Shown piece by piece: positions 55,549 to 64,000 of a stretch of DNA of 64,000 bases. This stretch comes from an uncultured Actinomycetes bacterium. GTDB lineage: Bacteria; Actinomycetota; Actinomycetes; Mycobacteriales; Nakamurellaceae. The DNA is taken from assembly GCA_937926105.1 (NCBI GenBank), contig CALANS010000028.1, positions 124,001 through 188,000 on the forward strand, read 5' to 3'. Made by a program: the position numbers and the translations under genes. The notes below the pieces were generated by a model. The model had not been told where the DNA came from. It made no database searches and saw only the letters and a program-made list of their open reading frames with translations. Position 1 is the stretch's first letter. Each line of letters starts with the position of its first letter.

Positions 55549-56928
55549 TCAGTCTCGGTCGGCGCGGGCGATGTGGGTCATCTCCTCGCGGGAGATGACC
55601 TTGACCCGTTCCCGGGCGAGTGCCGCACCGGCCGCGGTTTCCGCGTCGCCGAGGGCGCGCTCGTGCGCGTCGAGCCGGTCCCAGCCGGCGAAGTCCGTCA
55701 CCGGCAGGTCCTTGCCGGCCAGCAGCGCCAGCACGGCCGTCCTGTCCCGCTGCGGGGCGCGAGACAGCTGCGGGGCGTCTGCCAGCAGGTTGGCTACGGT
55801 TTCGGCGGCGTCGGATTTGGTGCTGCCGATCAGCCCCACCGGTCCACGCTTGACCCAGCCCGTCGCGTAGATTCCCGGGACCCGTTCGCCGTCGGCGTCC
55901 AGCACGCGCCCCGCGACGTTGGGTAGCACGTTGGCCGCCGGGTCCCAGGGCAGCTCGGCGAGCGGTTCGGACCGGTAGCCCACCGCGCGGTAGACGGCCT
56001 GCACATCCCAGTCGTGCAGCTCGCCGGTGCCGGACACGGTGCCATCGCCGGCCAGTACCTGGCGCTCGGTGCGCAGCCCGGTGACGTGCTCGGAACCCAG
56101 GATTGCCACCGGGTTCTGCAGGAAGTGGATGTGGATGCGTCGATGTGGGCCCGGGGTGGGTTCGCGCAGCGCCCATTCGGAGAGCACGTCGACCACCATG
56201 CGCAGCGACTTGGACCCGGCCAGCGCCTTCTCCGAGGCCTCGTCGAATTCCATCCCGGCGGGGTCGACCACGGCCTGCACGTTGGCCGAGCGGTCGATAT
56301 CGCGCAGCTCGACAGGGGTGAACTTGGCCTGGGCCGGGCCCCGCCGGGCGAACATGTGCACGTCGGTGATGGACGATGCCCTGAGCACCGCGTGCACGTG
56401 CGGGGGGATCTCGGTGTAGAGCAGCTCGTCGCCGGTGCGGGCCAGGATTCGGGACACGTCCAGCGCCACGTTGCCCACGCCGAGCACCGCGACGGACCTC
56501 ACGCCCGTGAGGTCCCAGCCCCGCTCCCGGTCGGGGTGCGCGTCGTAGAAGGACACGAAGTCGGCTGCGCCGTGGGAGCCGGGCAGGTCGATCCCGGGCA
56601 GATCCAGGTGTTTGTCCCGTTCCGCGCCGGTTGCGACGATGATCGCGTCGTAGTACTGCCGCAGCTCATCCAGCGTGACGTCCACCCCGACGTGCACGTT
56701 GCCCAGAAAGGCGATCCGCGGGTTGGTCATCACCTGGTGCAGCGCCACGATGATCGCCTTGATCCGCGGGTGATCCGGTGCCACGCCGTAGCGGATCAGT
56801 CCGTACGGGGTGGGCAGCCGGTCGAAGATGTCGACCGTGACGTCGGGATCGGACTTGCACAGATTGTCGGCGGCATAGATACCGGCCGGACCGGCGCCGA
56901 CGACGGCCACCCGCAGTGGCTGGGACAT
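55549..56928 (-). CDS. fprA: Ferredoxin/adrenodoxin-type NADP reductase
   Basis: A 459-residue FAD flavoprotein of the adrenodoxin-reductase/FprA class. FAD site VAVVGAGPAGIYAADNL at the start, then FDRLPTPYGLIRYGVAPDHPRIK (class hallmark), ATGAERDKHLDLPG, NADP site VLGVGNVALDVSRIL, FARRGPAQAKFTPVELR, and IYATGWVKRGPVGLIGSTKSDA near the C-terminus. It passes electrons from NADPH to ferredoxins, which supply cytochrome P450 and other enzymes. ATG 56928 has GAGGAG six bases upstream; ATG 56934 and an upstream ATG at 56985 are alternatives. Transcribed away from the lipoprotein gene. Confidence 0.95.
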   Translation of the reverse strand: MSQPLRVAVVGAGPAGIYAADNLCKSDPDVTVDIFDRLPTPYGLIRYGVAPDHPRIKAIIVALHQVMTNPRIAFLGNVHVGVDVTLDELRQYYDAIIVATGAERDKHLDLPGIDLPGSHGAADFVSFYDAHPDRERGWDLTGVRSVAVLGVGNVALDVSRILARTGDELLYTEIPPHVHAVLRASSITDVHMFARRGPAQAKFTPVELRDIDRSANVQAVVDPAGMEFDEASEKALAGSKSLRMVVDVLSEWALREPTPGPHRRIHIHFLQNPVAILGSEHVTGLRTERQVLAGDGTVSGTGELHDWDVQAVYRAVGYRSEPLAELPWDPAANVLPNVAGRVLDADGERVPGIYATGWVKRGPVGLIGSTKSDAAETVANLLADAPQLSRAPQRDRTAVLALLAGKDLPVTDFAGWDRLDAHERALGDAETAAGAALARERVKVISREEMTHIARADRD

Positions 56929-57196
56929 CCACATCTCCTCATAGCTGTTCATCACGCGACCGGCCGCTGGTAGATCGATCCGCACGACTGATGGGCGGGC
57001 GACCAGCGGTGACGAACCCGTCGGGGTCGCTCGCGCAACCCTTCCAGGTTACCGGCGGCCCCGACTGCCGCCGCGCGCACGGCTCTGCCACCCGCCCGGA
57101 GGCCGACCCAGCCGCTATCGTCGGTAGTGGCTGGTGGTGCCTGTGTGACGGGAGTGACGGGCATCCGGGGGCCGATCGCGAAGGGGAACCGTAGGC

Positions 57197-58516
57197 ATGG
57201 TGAGGCGAAGTGCCCGGCAGCATGGCCGCCCGCCCGGGCGGACCGGGATGCTGGTGGCGACGCTGTCCGCGCTGACATCGGTGGCCGTGCTGGTGTCCGG
57301 GTGCTCCGTCCTTGGGCTGAGCAGCGAGGACCCGGTGGACGCCTCGATCGTCACCTCCGCGGCCCCGGTCGCCAGCGGCGGCTCCACCTCGAGAGCCGTC
57401 GTCACCATCCCCACGCTGGGCACCGGGAGCTCTTCCACTCAGGCGACGCCCACCCCCTGGGAGGACCTGACCAGCAGCTCGGCCCCGCCGAGCACGTCCG
57501 AGCCGCCGCTGACCGCACCGACCACCACCCGCACCACGCTGACCTTCTCCTCCTTCTCCACCGCGACCAAGCCGACCGTCGCCGCGCCGAGCCTGTCGGC
57601 TACCCCCCCGCCGAGGTGCTACACCGAGGGCAGTTGTGCCGCGCTGGACTCCGATTCGGCCGGGTCCGGGACGGTGCTGGTGGTCAACCCGCCCGGCGGG
57701 GATGCCAGTGTGGCCATCCTCACCGTGGGCGGCAAGGCCGTCGACGCGCTCTCGCTGGCCCGCCTCGGATCGCCCTCGGTGGACTGCGCGGGCTCGCACT
57801 GCCTGGTGCAGGGCACCAACTCCGGCGTGCACTTCGGCGGGCTGGTCGCCGTCAACGGCAGGCGGCTCACGGCGGTCCCAGGCTCGCCGGTGTCGGCGGG
57901 TTCGTTGCGGCTGGTGGGATCCGGATCGGGCCTGCTCGTCGCAGGGACCCAAATGTTCGCCGATTACGGCCTACCGGTGACGGATGCTCCGGTCGCCGCC
58001 CGCACCTGGGTGCTCAGCGGTGGCAGGCTGAGCAGCACGGGCTGCTCGGCGCCCCGGCTGTACGCCAGGCCGCCCTCGGTCGACAGCGCACAGCACGGAA
58101 CCTGTTCCGGGACACCGAAGATCGCCGGCTACGGAGCGGCGTCGGCGCACCCGATCCGGCACCTGGGCGGGTTCAGTACCCCGTCGGGGAACATCGCCTG
58201 TGCCGTCGTGCCCGGGGACAAGCTGGCCTGCACCGCCAAGCAGCACGACTTCTCCGTCACGAAGTGCAGCAAGCCGGAGAAGGAGGTGCCGGAGGGGTTG
58301 CGCGGACTGCGGGTGTTGGTCGGCACCTCCGGCGGCGTGTTCCACGACGGGTGCCTGGGATACACGCTGATCGGCAGCCCAGACTCCGCGATCTCCTACG
58401 GTCGGCTGGCCGCCGGTGACGGGTTCGTCTGCGAGGTGCAGGAGTCGGGGGTGACGTGCACCGCACCATCGGGGCACGGCTTCACGCTGTCCCGGTCAGC
58501 GCTCAAGACCCACTGA
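57197..58516 (+). CDS. Lipoprotein with DUF6636-like C-terminus
   Basis: A 439-residue exported lipoprotein: basic start, hydrophobic MLVATLSALTSVAVLVSGCS with lipobox Cys near 36, Ser/Thr/Pro-rich linker (about 50-138), a central beta-rich domain with VLVVNPPGGDASVAILTVGGKAVDAL and Cys pairs, and a C-terminal part with FSTPSGNIACAVVPGDKLACTA ... ISYGRLAAGDGFVCEVQESGVTCTAPSGHGFTLSR, which resembles DUF6636. Even Cys spacing suggests disulfides. Function unknown. ATG 57197 follows AAGGGGAA. A 19-bp inverted repeat starts right after its stop. Confidence 0.8.
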   Translation: MVRRSARQHGRPPGRTGMLVATLSALTSVAVLVSGCSVLGLSSEDPVDASIVTSAAPVASGGSTSRAVVTIPTLGTGSSSTQATPTPWEDLTSSSAPPSTSEPPLTAPTTTRTTLTFSSFSTATKPTVAAPSLSATPPPRCYTEGSCAALDSDSAGSGTVLVVNPPGGDASVAILTVGGKAVDALSLARLGSPSVDCAGSHCLVQGTNSGVHFGGLVAVNGRRLTAVPGSPVSAGSLRLVGSGSGLLVAGTQMFADYGLPVTDAPVAARTWVLSGGRLSSTGCSAPRLYARPPSVDSAQHGTCSGTPKIAGYGAASAHPIRHLGGFSTPSGNIACAVVPGDKLACTAKQHDFSVTKCSKPEKEVPEGLRGLRVLVGTSGGVFHDGCLGYTLIGSPDSAISYGRLAAGDGFVCEVQESGVTCTAPSGHGFTLSRSALKTH

Positions 58517-58517
58517 A

Positions 58518-58601
58518 CGGCGCTTATCAACTCCGCATCCGCTTACGAACTCGGCAGCTCCAGTCACACCCGTCACATTTGCGCGGAGTTGATAAGCGCC
58601 G
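58518..58601. repeat. 19-bp perfect inverted repeat between convergent genes
   Basis: CGGCGCTTATCAACTCCGC (58518-58536) and its exact complement (58583-58601) are separated by 46 bases. Just inside the left arm is a degenerate direct copy (CGCTTACGAACTCGGC, 58540-58555; 13 of 16 match CGCTTATCAACTCCGC). The element fills the gap between the lipoprotein gene and the convergent half-ALDH gene. It may be a terminator for both strands or a repeat with another role. Confidence 0.75.
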
Positions 58602-58629
58602 ACCGAATCCGGCGGCGCGTGATGCGGGG

Positions 58630-59727
58630 TCAGTACGCGCCGCCGCCGGCCAGCGACACCGCGCCGGTGGGATGCCAGACCGTCTTGGTCTCCAGGAACG
58701 CGCGTAACCGGGCGGTACCGGGCGGCGCGCCGAAGTCCGGCTCCCGAGCCGGGGTGTACACCCGCTTGATGGTGCCGGATGCGCTACGCGCCAACGACTC
58801 CCGTAGCTCGCCGGCGACGCCGGTCAGGTCCAGAGCGTTCACGTCGCCGTGCGCGGCCAGGTGCGGGCCGATCTCGGCGGCATCTCCGGTCAGCACGTTG
58901 ACCACCCCGCCGGGCAGGTCCGAGGTGGCCAGCACCTCGGCCAGCGTGATCGCCGGCAGCGGCCGGTCCTGCGAGGCGACCAGCACCACCGCATTGCCCG
59001 AGGTGATGATCGGCGCGACCACGCTCACCAGGCCCAGCAGCGAGTCCCGCTGCGGCGCGAACGCGGCCACCACGCCGGTCGGCTCCGGGGTGGAGAAGGA
59101 GAAGAACGGCCCGGCCACTGGGTTCGACGACCCGAAGACGGCGGCGATCTTGTCGGTCCAGCCGGCGTAGTGCACGAACCGGTCGATGGTCGCGTCCACC
59201 GCCGCTTGCGCCGCGCGGGGTCGGAACGCCTCGGCGGCTGTCAGCAGGTCCACGAACTGGGCGCGCCGGCCCTGCAGCATCTCGGCGATCCGGTAGATCA
59301 CCTGGCCGCGGTTGTAGGCGGTGGCATTCGACCACGCCTTGAATCCCTTGCGGGCAGCCACCACCGCATCCCGGGCGTCCTTGCGGGAGGCCTGCGCAGC
59401 GTTGGCCAGGAACTCGCCCTTCGGACCGCGCACCGGGTAGGTGCGGCCGGACTCCGAGCGGGGGAACGCCCCGCCGAGGTAGAGCTTGTAGGTCTTGAGC
59501 ACCGACACTTCGGCGGTGACGGGCGCCGCGGACGTGGCGCGTTGCCGGGCGGTGGCGCCGGTGCCGACGGTCGCTTCTGCCTGTCTGGGCGCTCGAACGG
59601 TGCGCGTCGCCGCACTCTTCGCCGCTACTTCACTGTCCGACTTGCTCGTCACCGCCTGGCCTTTCGCTCCGGCCTTGCCTCGCGCGGCGGGCGCCCGGGA
59701 TGCCGTCGCTCGAACCTGCTGTGCCAT
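58630..59727 (-). CDS. Truncated ALDH-like protein without catalytic cysteine
   Basis: A 365-residue protein. Residues 1-78 are Ala/Arg/Lys/Thr-rich and probably disordered. The rest matches the N-terminal cofactor-binding half of aldehyde dehydrogenases (KLYLGGAFPRSESGRTYPV, NAAQASRKDARDAVVAARKGFKAW, PTGVVAAFAPQRDSLLGLVSVVAPIITSGNAVVLVAS, LPGGVVNVLTGDAAEIGPHLAAH). It ends before the catalytic-Cys region and contains no Cys at all, so it cannot be an active ALDH alone. The gene follows a complete ALDH gene (ATGA overlap) and deoC. Actinomycetes often carry this deoC-ALDH-ALDH-like trio, so it may be a partner subunit. A longer frame continuing upstream of 59727 is antisense-frame shadow. Confidence 0.85.
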   Translation of the reverse strand: MAQQVRATASRAPAARGKAGAKGQAVTSKSDSEVAAKSAATRTVRAPRQAEATVGTGATARQRATSAAPVTAEVSVLKTYKLYLGGAFPRSESGRTYPVRGPKGEFLANAAQASRKDARDAVVAARKGFKAWSNATAYNRGQVIYRIAEMLQGRRAQFVDLLTAAEAFRPRAAQAAVDATIDRFVHYAGWTDKIAAVFGSSNPVAGPFFSFSTPEPTGVVAAFAPQRDSLLGLVSVVAPIITSGNAVVLVASQDRPLPAITLAEVLATSDLPGGVVNVLTGDAAEIGPHLAAHGDVNALDLTGVAGELRESLARSASGTIKRVYTPAREPDFGAPPGTARLRAFLETKTVWHPTGAVSLAGGGAY

Positions 59728-61247
59728 CACGCGGCTCCCTCGTCGTCGGTGTCCAGGTAGGCCGCCAGCCCGGATCGTCCGCCCTCCCGGCCAAAGCCGG
59801 ACTCCTTGTATCCGCCGAACGCCGCCGTCGGATCGAACCGGTTGAAGGTGTTGGCCCACACCACGCCCGCGCGCATCGCGGCGGCCATGCCCAGGATCCG
59901 GGAACCCTTCTCGGTCCAGATCCCCGCCGACAGCCCGTACGGGGTGTTGTTCGCCTTGGTGATCGCCTCGTCCGGGGTACGGAACGTCAGCACCGAGAGC
60001 ACCGGCCCGAAGATCTCCTCCCGGGCGATGCGCATGGACTGTGACACGTCGGTGAAGACGGTGGGGGGGAAGAAGTATCCGCGGTCGGGGACCGGGCACG
60101 GGGAGGTCCACCGCTCGGCGCCCTCGTCCTCGCCGGCCGCGGTCAGCTCGCGGATCTTGGTCAGCTGCTCGGCGGAGTTGATCGCCCCGATGTCGGTGTT
60201 CTTGTCCATCGGGTCGCCCAGCCGCAGCGTCGAGATCCGGTCGCGCAGCCTGGCGATCACCTCGTCGGCGACCGATTCCTGTACCAGCAGCCGGGATCCG
60301 GCGCAGCACACGTGTCCCTGGTTGAAGAAGATGCCGTTGACGATGCCCTCCACGGCCTGGTCGATCGGGGCGTCGTCGAACACGATGTTGGCCGCCTTGC
60401 CGCCCAGTTCCAGGGTGATCTTGCGGCCAGTGCCGGCCAGGTCGGATTGGATCTTCCGCCCGACCGCGGTGGACCCGGTGAACGCGACCTTGTCGATGCC
60501 GGGGTGGCTGACCAGGTGCGCGCCGATGTCGCCGGCGCCGGTGACGATGTTCACGACCCCCGGCGGCAACCCGGCGTCGGCGATGATCTCGGCCAGCACC
60601 AGGATGGACAGCGGCGTGGTCTCCGCCGGCTTGATCACCACGGTGTTGCCGGCCGCCAGCGCCGGGGCAATCTTCCAGGCGGCCATCAGCAGCGGGAAGT
60701 TCCACGGGATGACCTGCCCGGCCACGCCCAGCGGTTTCGGCGTCGGCCCGAATCCCGCGTGCTGCAATTTGTCCGCCCAGCCGGCGTGGTAGAAGAAGTG
60801 CGCCGCGGCGGTGGGCACGTCGACGTCCCGGGACTCGCGGATCGGCTTGCCGTTGTCCAGCGTCTCCACCACGGCCAGTTCCCGGGCCCGCTCGGCGATG
60901 CCGCGGGCGATGCGGAACAGATATTTGCCGCGTTGCAGGCCGGTCATCCTCGACCAGGTCTTCTCGTAGGCGGCGCGCGCCGCCGTCACCGCGGCATCGA
61001 CGTCGGCCGTGGACGACCAGGACACCTGTGCCAGCGGCTGCTCGGTGGCCGGGTTGATGGTCGCCACGTCACCGCCGTGGCCGTCGACGAAATCGCCGCC
61101 GACGAACATCTGGTAACGCTTCTTGACCCGGCCGGTGGCCGCCGCCTCCGGTGCCGGCGCGTACTCCCACGCCATCGGGGAGGTGGCCCGGCGCCGCGAC
61201 ACCGTGTTCACGGCGGTGCCCTTGACCTGCTTGTCGCTGCGTGCCAT
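59727..61247 (-). CDS. Aldehyde dehydrogenase of the deoC operon
   Basis: A 506-residue NAD(P)-dependent ALDH with all active-site parts: [59 protein letters not shown] with the Glu base, FFNQGHVCCAGSRLLV with the catalytic Cys, and EIFGPVLSV. A basic N-terminal extension of about 40 residues precedes the usual start. deoC upstream produces acetaldehyde, so oxidation of acetaldehyde to acetate is a natural role. Its ATG directly abuts the deoC stop, and its stop overlaps the start of the truncated ALDH-like gene. Confidence 0.92.
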   Translation of the reverse strand: MARSDKQVKGTAVNTVSRRRATSPMAWEYAPAPEAAATGRVKKRYQMFVGGDFVDGHGGDVATINPATEQPLAQVSWSSTADVDAAVTAARAAYEKTWSRMTGLQRGKYLFRIARGIAERARELAVVETLDNGKPIRESRDVDVPTAAAHFFYHAGWADKLQHAGFGPTPKPLGVAGQVIPWNFPLLMAAWKIAPALAAGNTVVIKPAETTPLSILVLAEIIADAGLPPGVVNIVTGAGDIGAHLVSHPGIDKVAFTGSTAVGRKIQSDLAGTGRKITLELGGKAANIVFDDAPIDQAVEGIVNGIFFNQGHVCCAGSRLLVQESVADEVIARLRDRISTLRLGDPMDKNTDIGAINSAEQLTKIRELTAAGEDEGAERWTSPCPVPDRGYFFPPTVFTDVSQSMRIAREEIFGPVLSVLTFRTPDEAITKANNTPYGLSAGIWTEKGSRILGMAAAMRAGVVWANTFNRFDPTAAFGGYKESGFGREGGRSGLAAYLDTDDEGAA

Positions 61248-62288
61248 TTAGTCCACCGTCACATAGTCCGGGCCGGTGTAGTGGCCCTCCAGCTGGGTTC
61301 GGCGTTGCATGATCAGATCGTTGAGCAGGCTGGAGGCCCCGAAGCGGAAGTAGAACGGGTCCAACCACTCCGGGCCGGCCACCTCGTGCACGGCCACCAG
61401 GTAGCGGATCGCGTCCTTGGCGGTGCGGATCCCGCCGGCCGGTTTGACCGCCACCTGCCGCCCGGTCTCGCCGCGCCAGTCACGGACCGCCTGCAGCATC
61501 ACGTGTGTCACCGGCAGCGTGGCGGCGGGGGATACCTTGCCGGTGGAGGTCTTGATGAAGTCCGCGCCGGCCAGCATGGCCAGCCAGGACGCGCGACGCA
61601 CGTTGTCGTAGGTGGCCAGCTCGCCGGTCTCCAGGATCACCTTCAACCGCACGCCGGGAGCGTGTGTCACCGCGCCCTTCACGGCGGCGATCTCGTCGAA
61701 CACCACCCCGTACTGGCCGGCCAGGAAGGCGCCCCGGTCGATCACCATGTCCACCTCGGTGGCCCCGGAGTCGATGGCCAGCGCGGTGTCGGCCAGCTTG
61801 ACCTGCAGCGACGACCGCCCCGACGGGAATGCGGTGGCCACGCTGGCGATGCCGATCGATGTGCCGGACAGCTCCGCCGCTGCGATCGCCACCCGGTCTG
61901 GGTACACGCACACCGCGGCCACCTGCGGAGTATCCGGCCGGTCCGGGTCCGGGCGCCGAGCCTTCGCGCACAGCGAGCGCACCTTACCGGGCGTGTCCGC
62001 CCCCTCCAGCGTGGTCAGGTCCACCATCGAGATGGCCAGATCCAGCGCCGCCAGCTTGGACGCCTTCTTGATCGACCGGGTGGCCAGCGCCGCGGCGCGC
62101 GCCTCGACGCCCACCGGGTCGACGCCGGGCAGCCCGTGCAGAAACCGGCGCAGCGCGGCCTCGTCCGCCACCGCGTCCGCCAGGTGCGGCGGCAATGACG
62201 GCCGATCCGGCACGGCGACCGCCACCGGGGACGACCCGGACCCTCCCGATGACGAATCGGACCGAGGACGGTTGTCGGGCACACTCAT
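61248..62288 (-). CDS. deoC: Deoxyribose-phosphate aldolase
   Basis: A 346-residue class I aldolase that splits 2-deoxyribose-5-phosphate into glyceraldehyde-3-phosphate and acetaldehyde. The Schiff-base lysine is in ADFIKTSTGKVSP and the second active-site lysine in VAVKPAGGIRT; DMVIDRGAFLAGQ and VCVYPDRV are also typical. The first 30 residues are a Ser/Gly-rich extension. It completes the deoxynucleoside catabolic route begun by deoA and add at 20.9-23.3 kb. A TAGGAT box six bases before the ATG indicates a leaderless start. Confidence 0.95.
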   Translation of the reverse strand: MSVPDNRPRSDSSSGGSGSSPVAVAVPDRPSLPPHLADAVADEAALRRFLHGLPGVDPVGVEARAAALATRSIKKASKLAALDLAISMVDLTTLEGADTPGKVRSLCAKARRPDPDRPDTPQVAAVCVYPDRVAIAAAELSGTSIGIASVATAFPSGRSSLQVKLADTALAIDSGATEVDMVIDRGAFLAGQYGVVFDEIAAVKGAVTHAPGVRLKVILETGELATYDNVRRASWLAMLAGADFIKTSTGKVSPAATLPVTHVMLQAVRDWRGETGRQVAVKPAGGIRTAKDAIRYLVAVHEVAGPEWLDPFYFRFGASSLLNDLIMQRRTQLEGHYTGPDYVTVD

Positions 62289-62294
62289 GCCCCG

Positions 62295-62300
62295 ATCCTA
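62295..62300 (-). promoter_or_regulatory. -10 box of a leaderless promoter for deoC
   Basis: On the minus strand TAGGAT ends 6 bases before the deoC ATG, with no purine-rich ribosome binding site between them. Confidence 0.5.
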
Positions 62301-62383
62301 CAAATCTGCGGGGAGCGCGTGGGGGTCTGCGAAGGCATACTGGCCGGGCGCACCCAGTGGCGGCGGCACACCGGGGAGGGATC

Positions 62384-64000
62384 ATGGCGGGTTCGATGAA
62401 CGGCCTTCGTCACCGATGCCGGTGGATGGTGGTTTTCGTCGTCACCGCTGTCTCGCTGGCCATCGGTGCCGGCGGAGCCGAACCGGCCGCGGCCGAGACG
62501 GCCGGTGGCTGCACCAGCGCCCCGCACCTGTCCGCGACGTTCGTCTCCAGCGGGGTGCAGCCGGTGGTTCGTTGGTCGGTGTGGAACTGGACGCGGGAAC
62601 TGCTCGAACTCAAGCGGGCCTGCATCTCCACGGTGATCTTGACACACACTGCGACCAACGATTCCGGCTCGGCAACGCTCACGCCACTGTTCGGTCCGCA
62701 GGCGCCGGCCGACGTGCCCGGGAATCTGGTGCGTGCCGCGGAAGAGGTGGGAGGGATCGGCGTCTACCTAGGGCTGCAGACCGAGGACGGCTGGAACTCG
62801 ACGTTGACCGACACCTGGGCGTCGGGAGCCGCCCGCAGGTCCGCCACGCTGGCCCGCCAGCTGCTTACCGACGTCGGTCACTCGCCGGTGCTGCGCGGCT
62901 GGTTCCTGTCGCCGGAGCCGGCTCCGTCCGAGTTGCGCACCAGCGGCCGGCAGGCCGTGTTCGCCAGCTATGTCGGCCAGGCGACCGAGCGGCTCGCGCG
63001 GCTGCTGCCGAGCGGGCGGGTGATGCTCGCGCCGACGTTCGACACCGCGGTGCCGATCGGCACCTTCTCCGCCATGATGCGCACGCTGGCCGGCTCGGGC
63101 GTGGACATCCTGGCGTTGCAGGACCGCACCGGGGAGGGCTACCAGCGCATCGATCCGGCGACCGACCTGGTCCGCTGGTTCCGGGCGGCGCGCGCCGCGG
63201 TGAACGCCGCCGGGACCGGGGTGGCGCTGTGGAGCGACACCGAGACGTACCGCACCGCCGACTGGACGCCGGCCACCACCCGCGCGATCGTGCAGGCCAT
63301 GCGGGCCGAGGCGCCCTACGTCAGCCGGCTGGCCGGCTTCTCCTTCGTTCATTACCTGAGCCGCGACGGCTGGTTCCCCGCGTCTGCCGCGCCGTACCTG
63401 CACTACGCGCGCACCGGGGCGCTGCCCGGCTACCGCCCGACGGCGCCGGTGATCTCGCTGCACCGGGACGGGCTGGGCGCCCGGTTGGGCTGGGCGGCCG
63501 TGGTCGACCAGCCGACCAGCGGATACCTGCCGGCGATCAGCCACTACCGGGTGTACCGCAGCGAGGACGGCGGCGCGCCGCGGCTGCTGGCGACCCTGCG
63601 CGCCACCCGGACCGGCGGTGGCTGCGGTGTGGCGTACTGCGTCGACGACCCGCAACTGGTGCCGGGCCACAGTGACGCCTATACGGTCATCGCGGCCAAC
63701 GTGGTGGGCAACACGGCCCAGTCCACCGCCGAGGTGCGGGTGCCGGCGCTCACCGGTGCGGACGACCTCGCTCTCGGCGCCTCCTACCGGATCGACCGCG
63801 CACCGTCGGCGAGCTATCCGGACGAGGACGGCAACCTGGTCGACGGGCAGCTCGGTGCCGCCGACGATCAGGATCCGGCCTGGGCCGGGTGGACCGACCG
63901 CGCCGTGACACTCACCGTCGACCTGGGCAGCGTGCAGCCGGTCAGCTCGGTCAGTTCGACCTGGCTGCAGCAACTCGGTCCGAGCGTGGTGCTGCCCTCG
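62384..64000 (+). CDS. Secreted DUF4434-like protein with FN3-like and discoidin-like parts (3' end outside window)
   Basis: An open frame of 539 codons to the window edge. Signal peptide: RWMVVFVVTAVSLAIGAGG with an Ala-X-Ala cleavage near 37. Residues about 45-350 look like a TIM-barrel DUF4434-type domain (VWNWTRELLELKRACISTVILTHTA, GVYLGLQ, GWFLSPEP, VDILALQDRTGEG, FSFVHYLSRDG). A fibronectin-like stretch follows (about 365-450, ISHYRVYRSEDGG), then the start of a discoidin-like domain (VDGQLGAADDQDPAWAGWTDRAVTLTVDLG). It is probably a secreted carbohydrate-active protein; substrate unknown. GGGGAGGG precedes ATG 62384. Confidence 0.8.
   Translation, partial: MAGSMNGLRHRCRWMVVFVVTAVSLAIGAGGAEPAAAETAGGCTSAPHLSATFVSSGVQPVVRWSVWNWTRELLELKRACISTVILTHTATNDSGSATLTPLFGPQAPADVPGNLVRAAEEVGGIGVYLGLQTEDGWNSTLTDTWASGAARRSATLARQLLTDVGHSPVLRGWFLSPEPAPSELRTSGRQAVFASYVGQATERLARLLPSGRVMLAPTFDTAVPIGTFSAMMRTLAGSGVDILALQDRTGEGYQRIDPATDLVRWFRAARAAVNAAGTGVALWSDTETYRTADWTPATTRAIVQAMRAEAPYVSRLAGFSFVHYLSRDGWFPASAAPYLHYARTGALPGYRPTAPVISLHRDGLGARLGWAAVVDQPTSGYLPAISHYRVYRSEDGGAPRLLATLRATRTGGGCGVAYCVDDPQLVPGHSDAYTVIAANVVGNTAQSTAEVRVPALTGADDLALGASYRIDRAPSASYPDEDGNLVDGQLGAADDQDPAWAGWTDRAVTLTVDLGSVQPVSSVSSTWLQQLGPSVVLPS

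Noticed and set aside
58630..60705. 691-residue reading of the half-ALDH frame
   Set aside because: The upstream portion is another frame of the complete ALDH gene; only the part from ATG 59727 is ALDH-like in this frame.

Overview
The window is very GC-rich, densely coding DNA from an actinomycete. Actinobacterial traits include frequent GTG starts, 1-4 base start/stop overlaps inside operons, several leaderless promoters (TANNNT 6-7 bases before the start codon), DUF222-HNH and DUF5302 proteins, Ser/Thr kinase plus FHA signalling, and a nucleoside-uptake/cdd/deoA/add block. A member of the Nakamurellales/Frankia-like lineages is my guess from gene content; the sequence alone does not prove it.

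Layout. 1-2.8 kb: a DUF4012 membrane protein (minus strand, cut by the window edge) and exonuclease III. 2.9-7.5 kb: a small acidic membrane protein, a histidine kinase, an OmpR-type regulator, then DUF4956 and VTC-type polyphosphate-polymerase-like genes; a matching 18-bp box precedes both halves. 7.5-12.5 kb: CorC/HlyC-type membrane protein behind a tiny leaderless ORF, trpS, YihY-type protein, and an APC permease with an internal deletion. 12.9-14.8 kb: secreted RCC1-repeat/SLH-like protein. 15-23.3 kb: nucleoside ABC importer (lipoprotein, ATPase, two permeases), cdd, deoA, add: a nucleoside uptake and salvage unit. 23.3-28.1 kb (minus): nucleotidyltransferase-like protein, acidic hypothetical protein, GABA aminotransferase and an aminobutyraldehyde-type dehydrogenase. 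28.5-46 kb: DUF5302 protein, then a long co-directional cluster: PP2C phosphatase, zinc-ribbon/FHA protein, Ser/Thr kinase, FHA/putative-HTH protein, a 2154-residue surface protein (propeller-like, Ig-like and fibronectin III domains), MoxR ATPase, DUF58 protein, a transglutaminase-like protein lacking its catalytic Cys and His, and an RDD-FHA protein. 46-52.3 kb: AMIN-like secreted protein, GNAT acetyltransferase, HelR/HelD-like RNA polymerase motor behind a rifamycin-associated element, DUF222-HNH protein, MOSC protein. 52.4-54 kb: archaeal-type aspartyl-tRNA synthetase behind what looks like a complete translational T-box. 54-64 kb: AAA/DUF4143 ATPase of visibly lower GC, FprA-type ferredoxin-NADP reductase, lipoprotein, a deoC-ALDH-half-ALDH operon and a DUF4434-like secreted protein cut by the window edge.

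Most notable: (1) the T-box upstream of AspRS, with a 7-nt bulge whose TGGC fits the GCCA end of tRNA-Asp/Asn and a mutually exclusive hairpin over the ribosome binding site; (2) the kinase/phosphatase/FHA cluster around the giant surface protein, with helically phased direct repeats in two of its upstream regions; (3) the rifamycin element between HelR and a divergent acetyltransferase; (4) two intergenic hairpins with unrelated arms but the same inner core; (5) several degenerate or broken enzymes (transglutaminase, half-ALDH, permease). No tRNA, rRNA, CRISPR array or insertion sequence was recognised.
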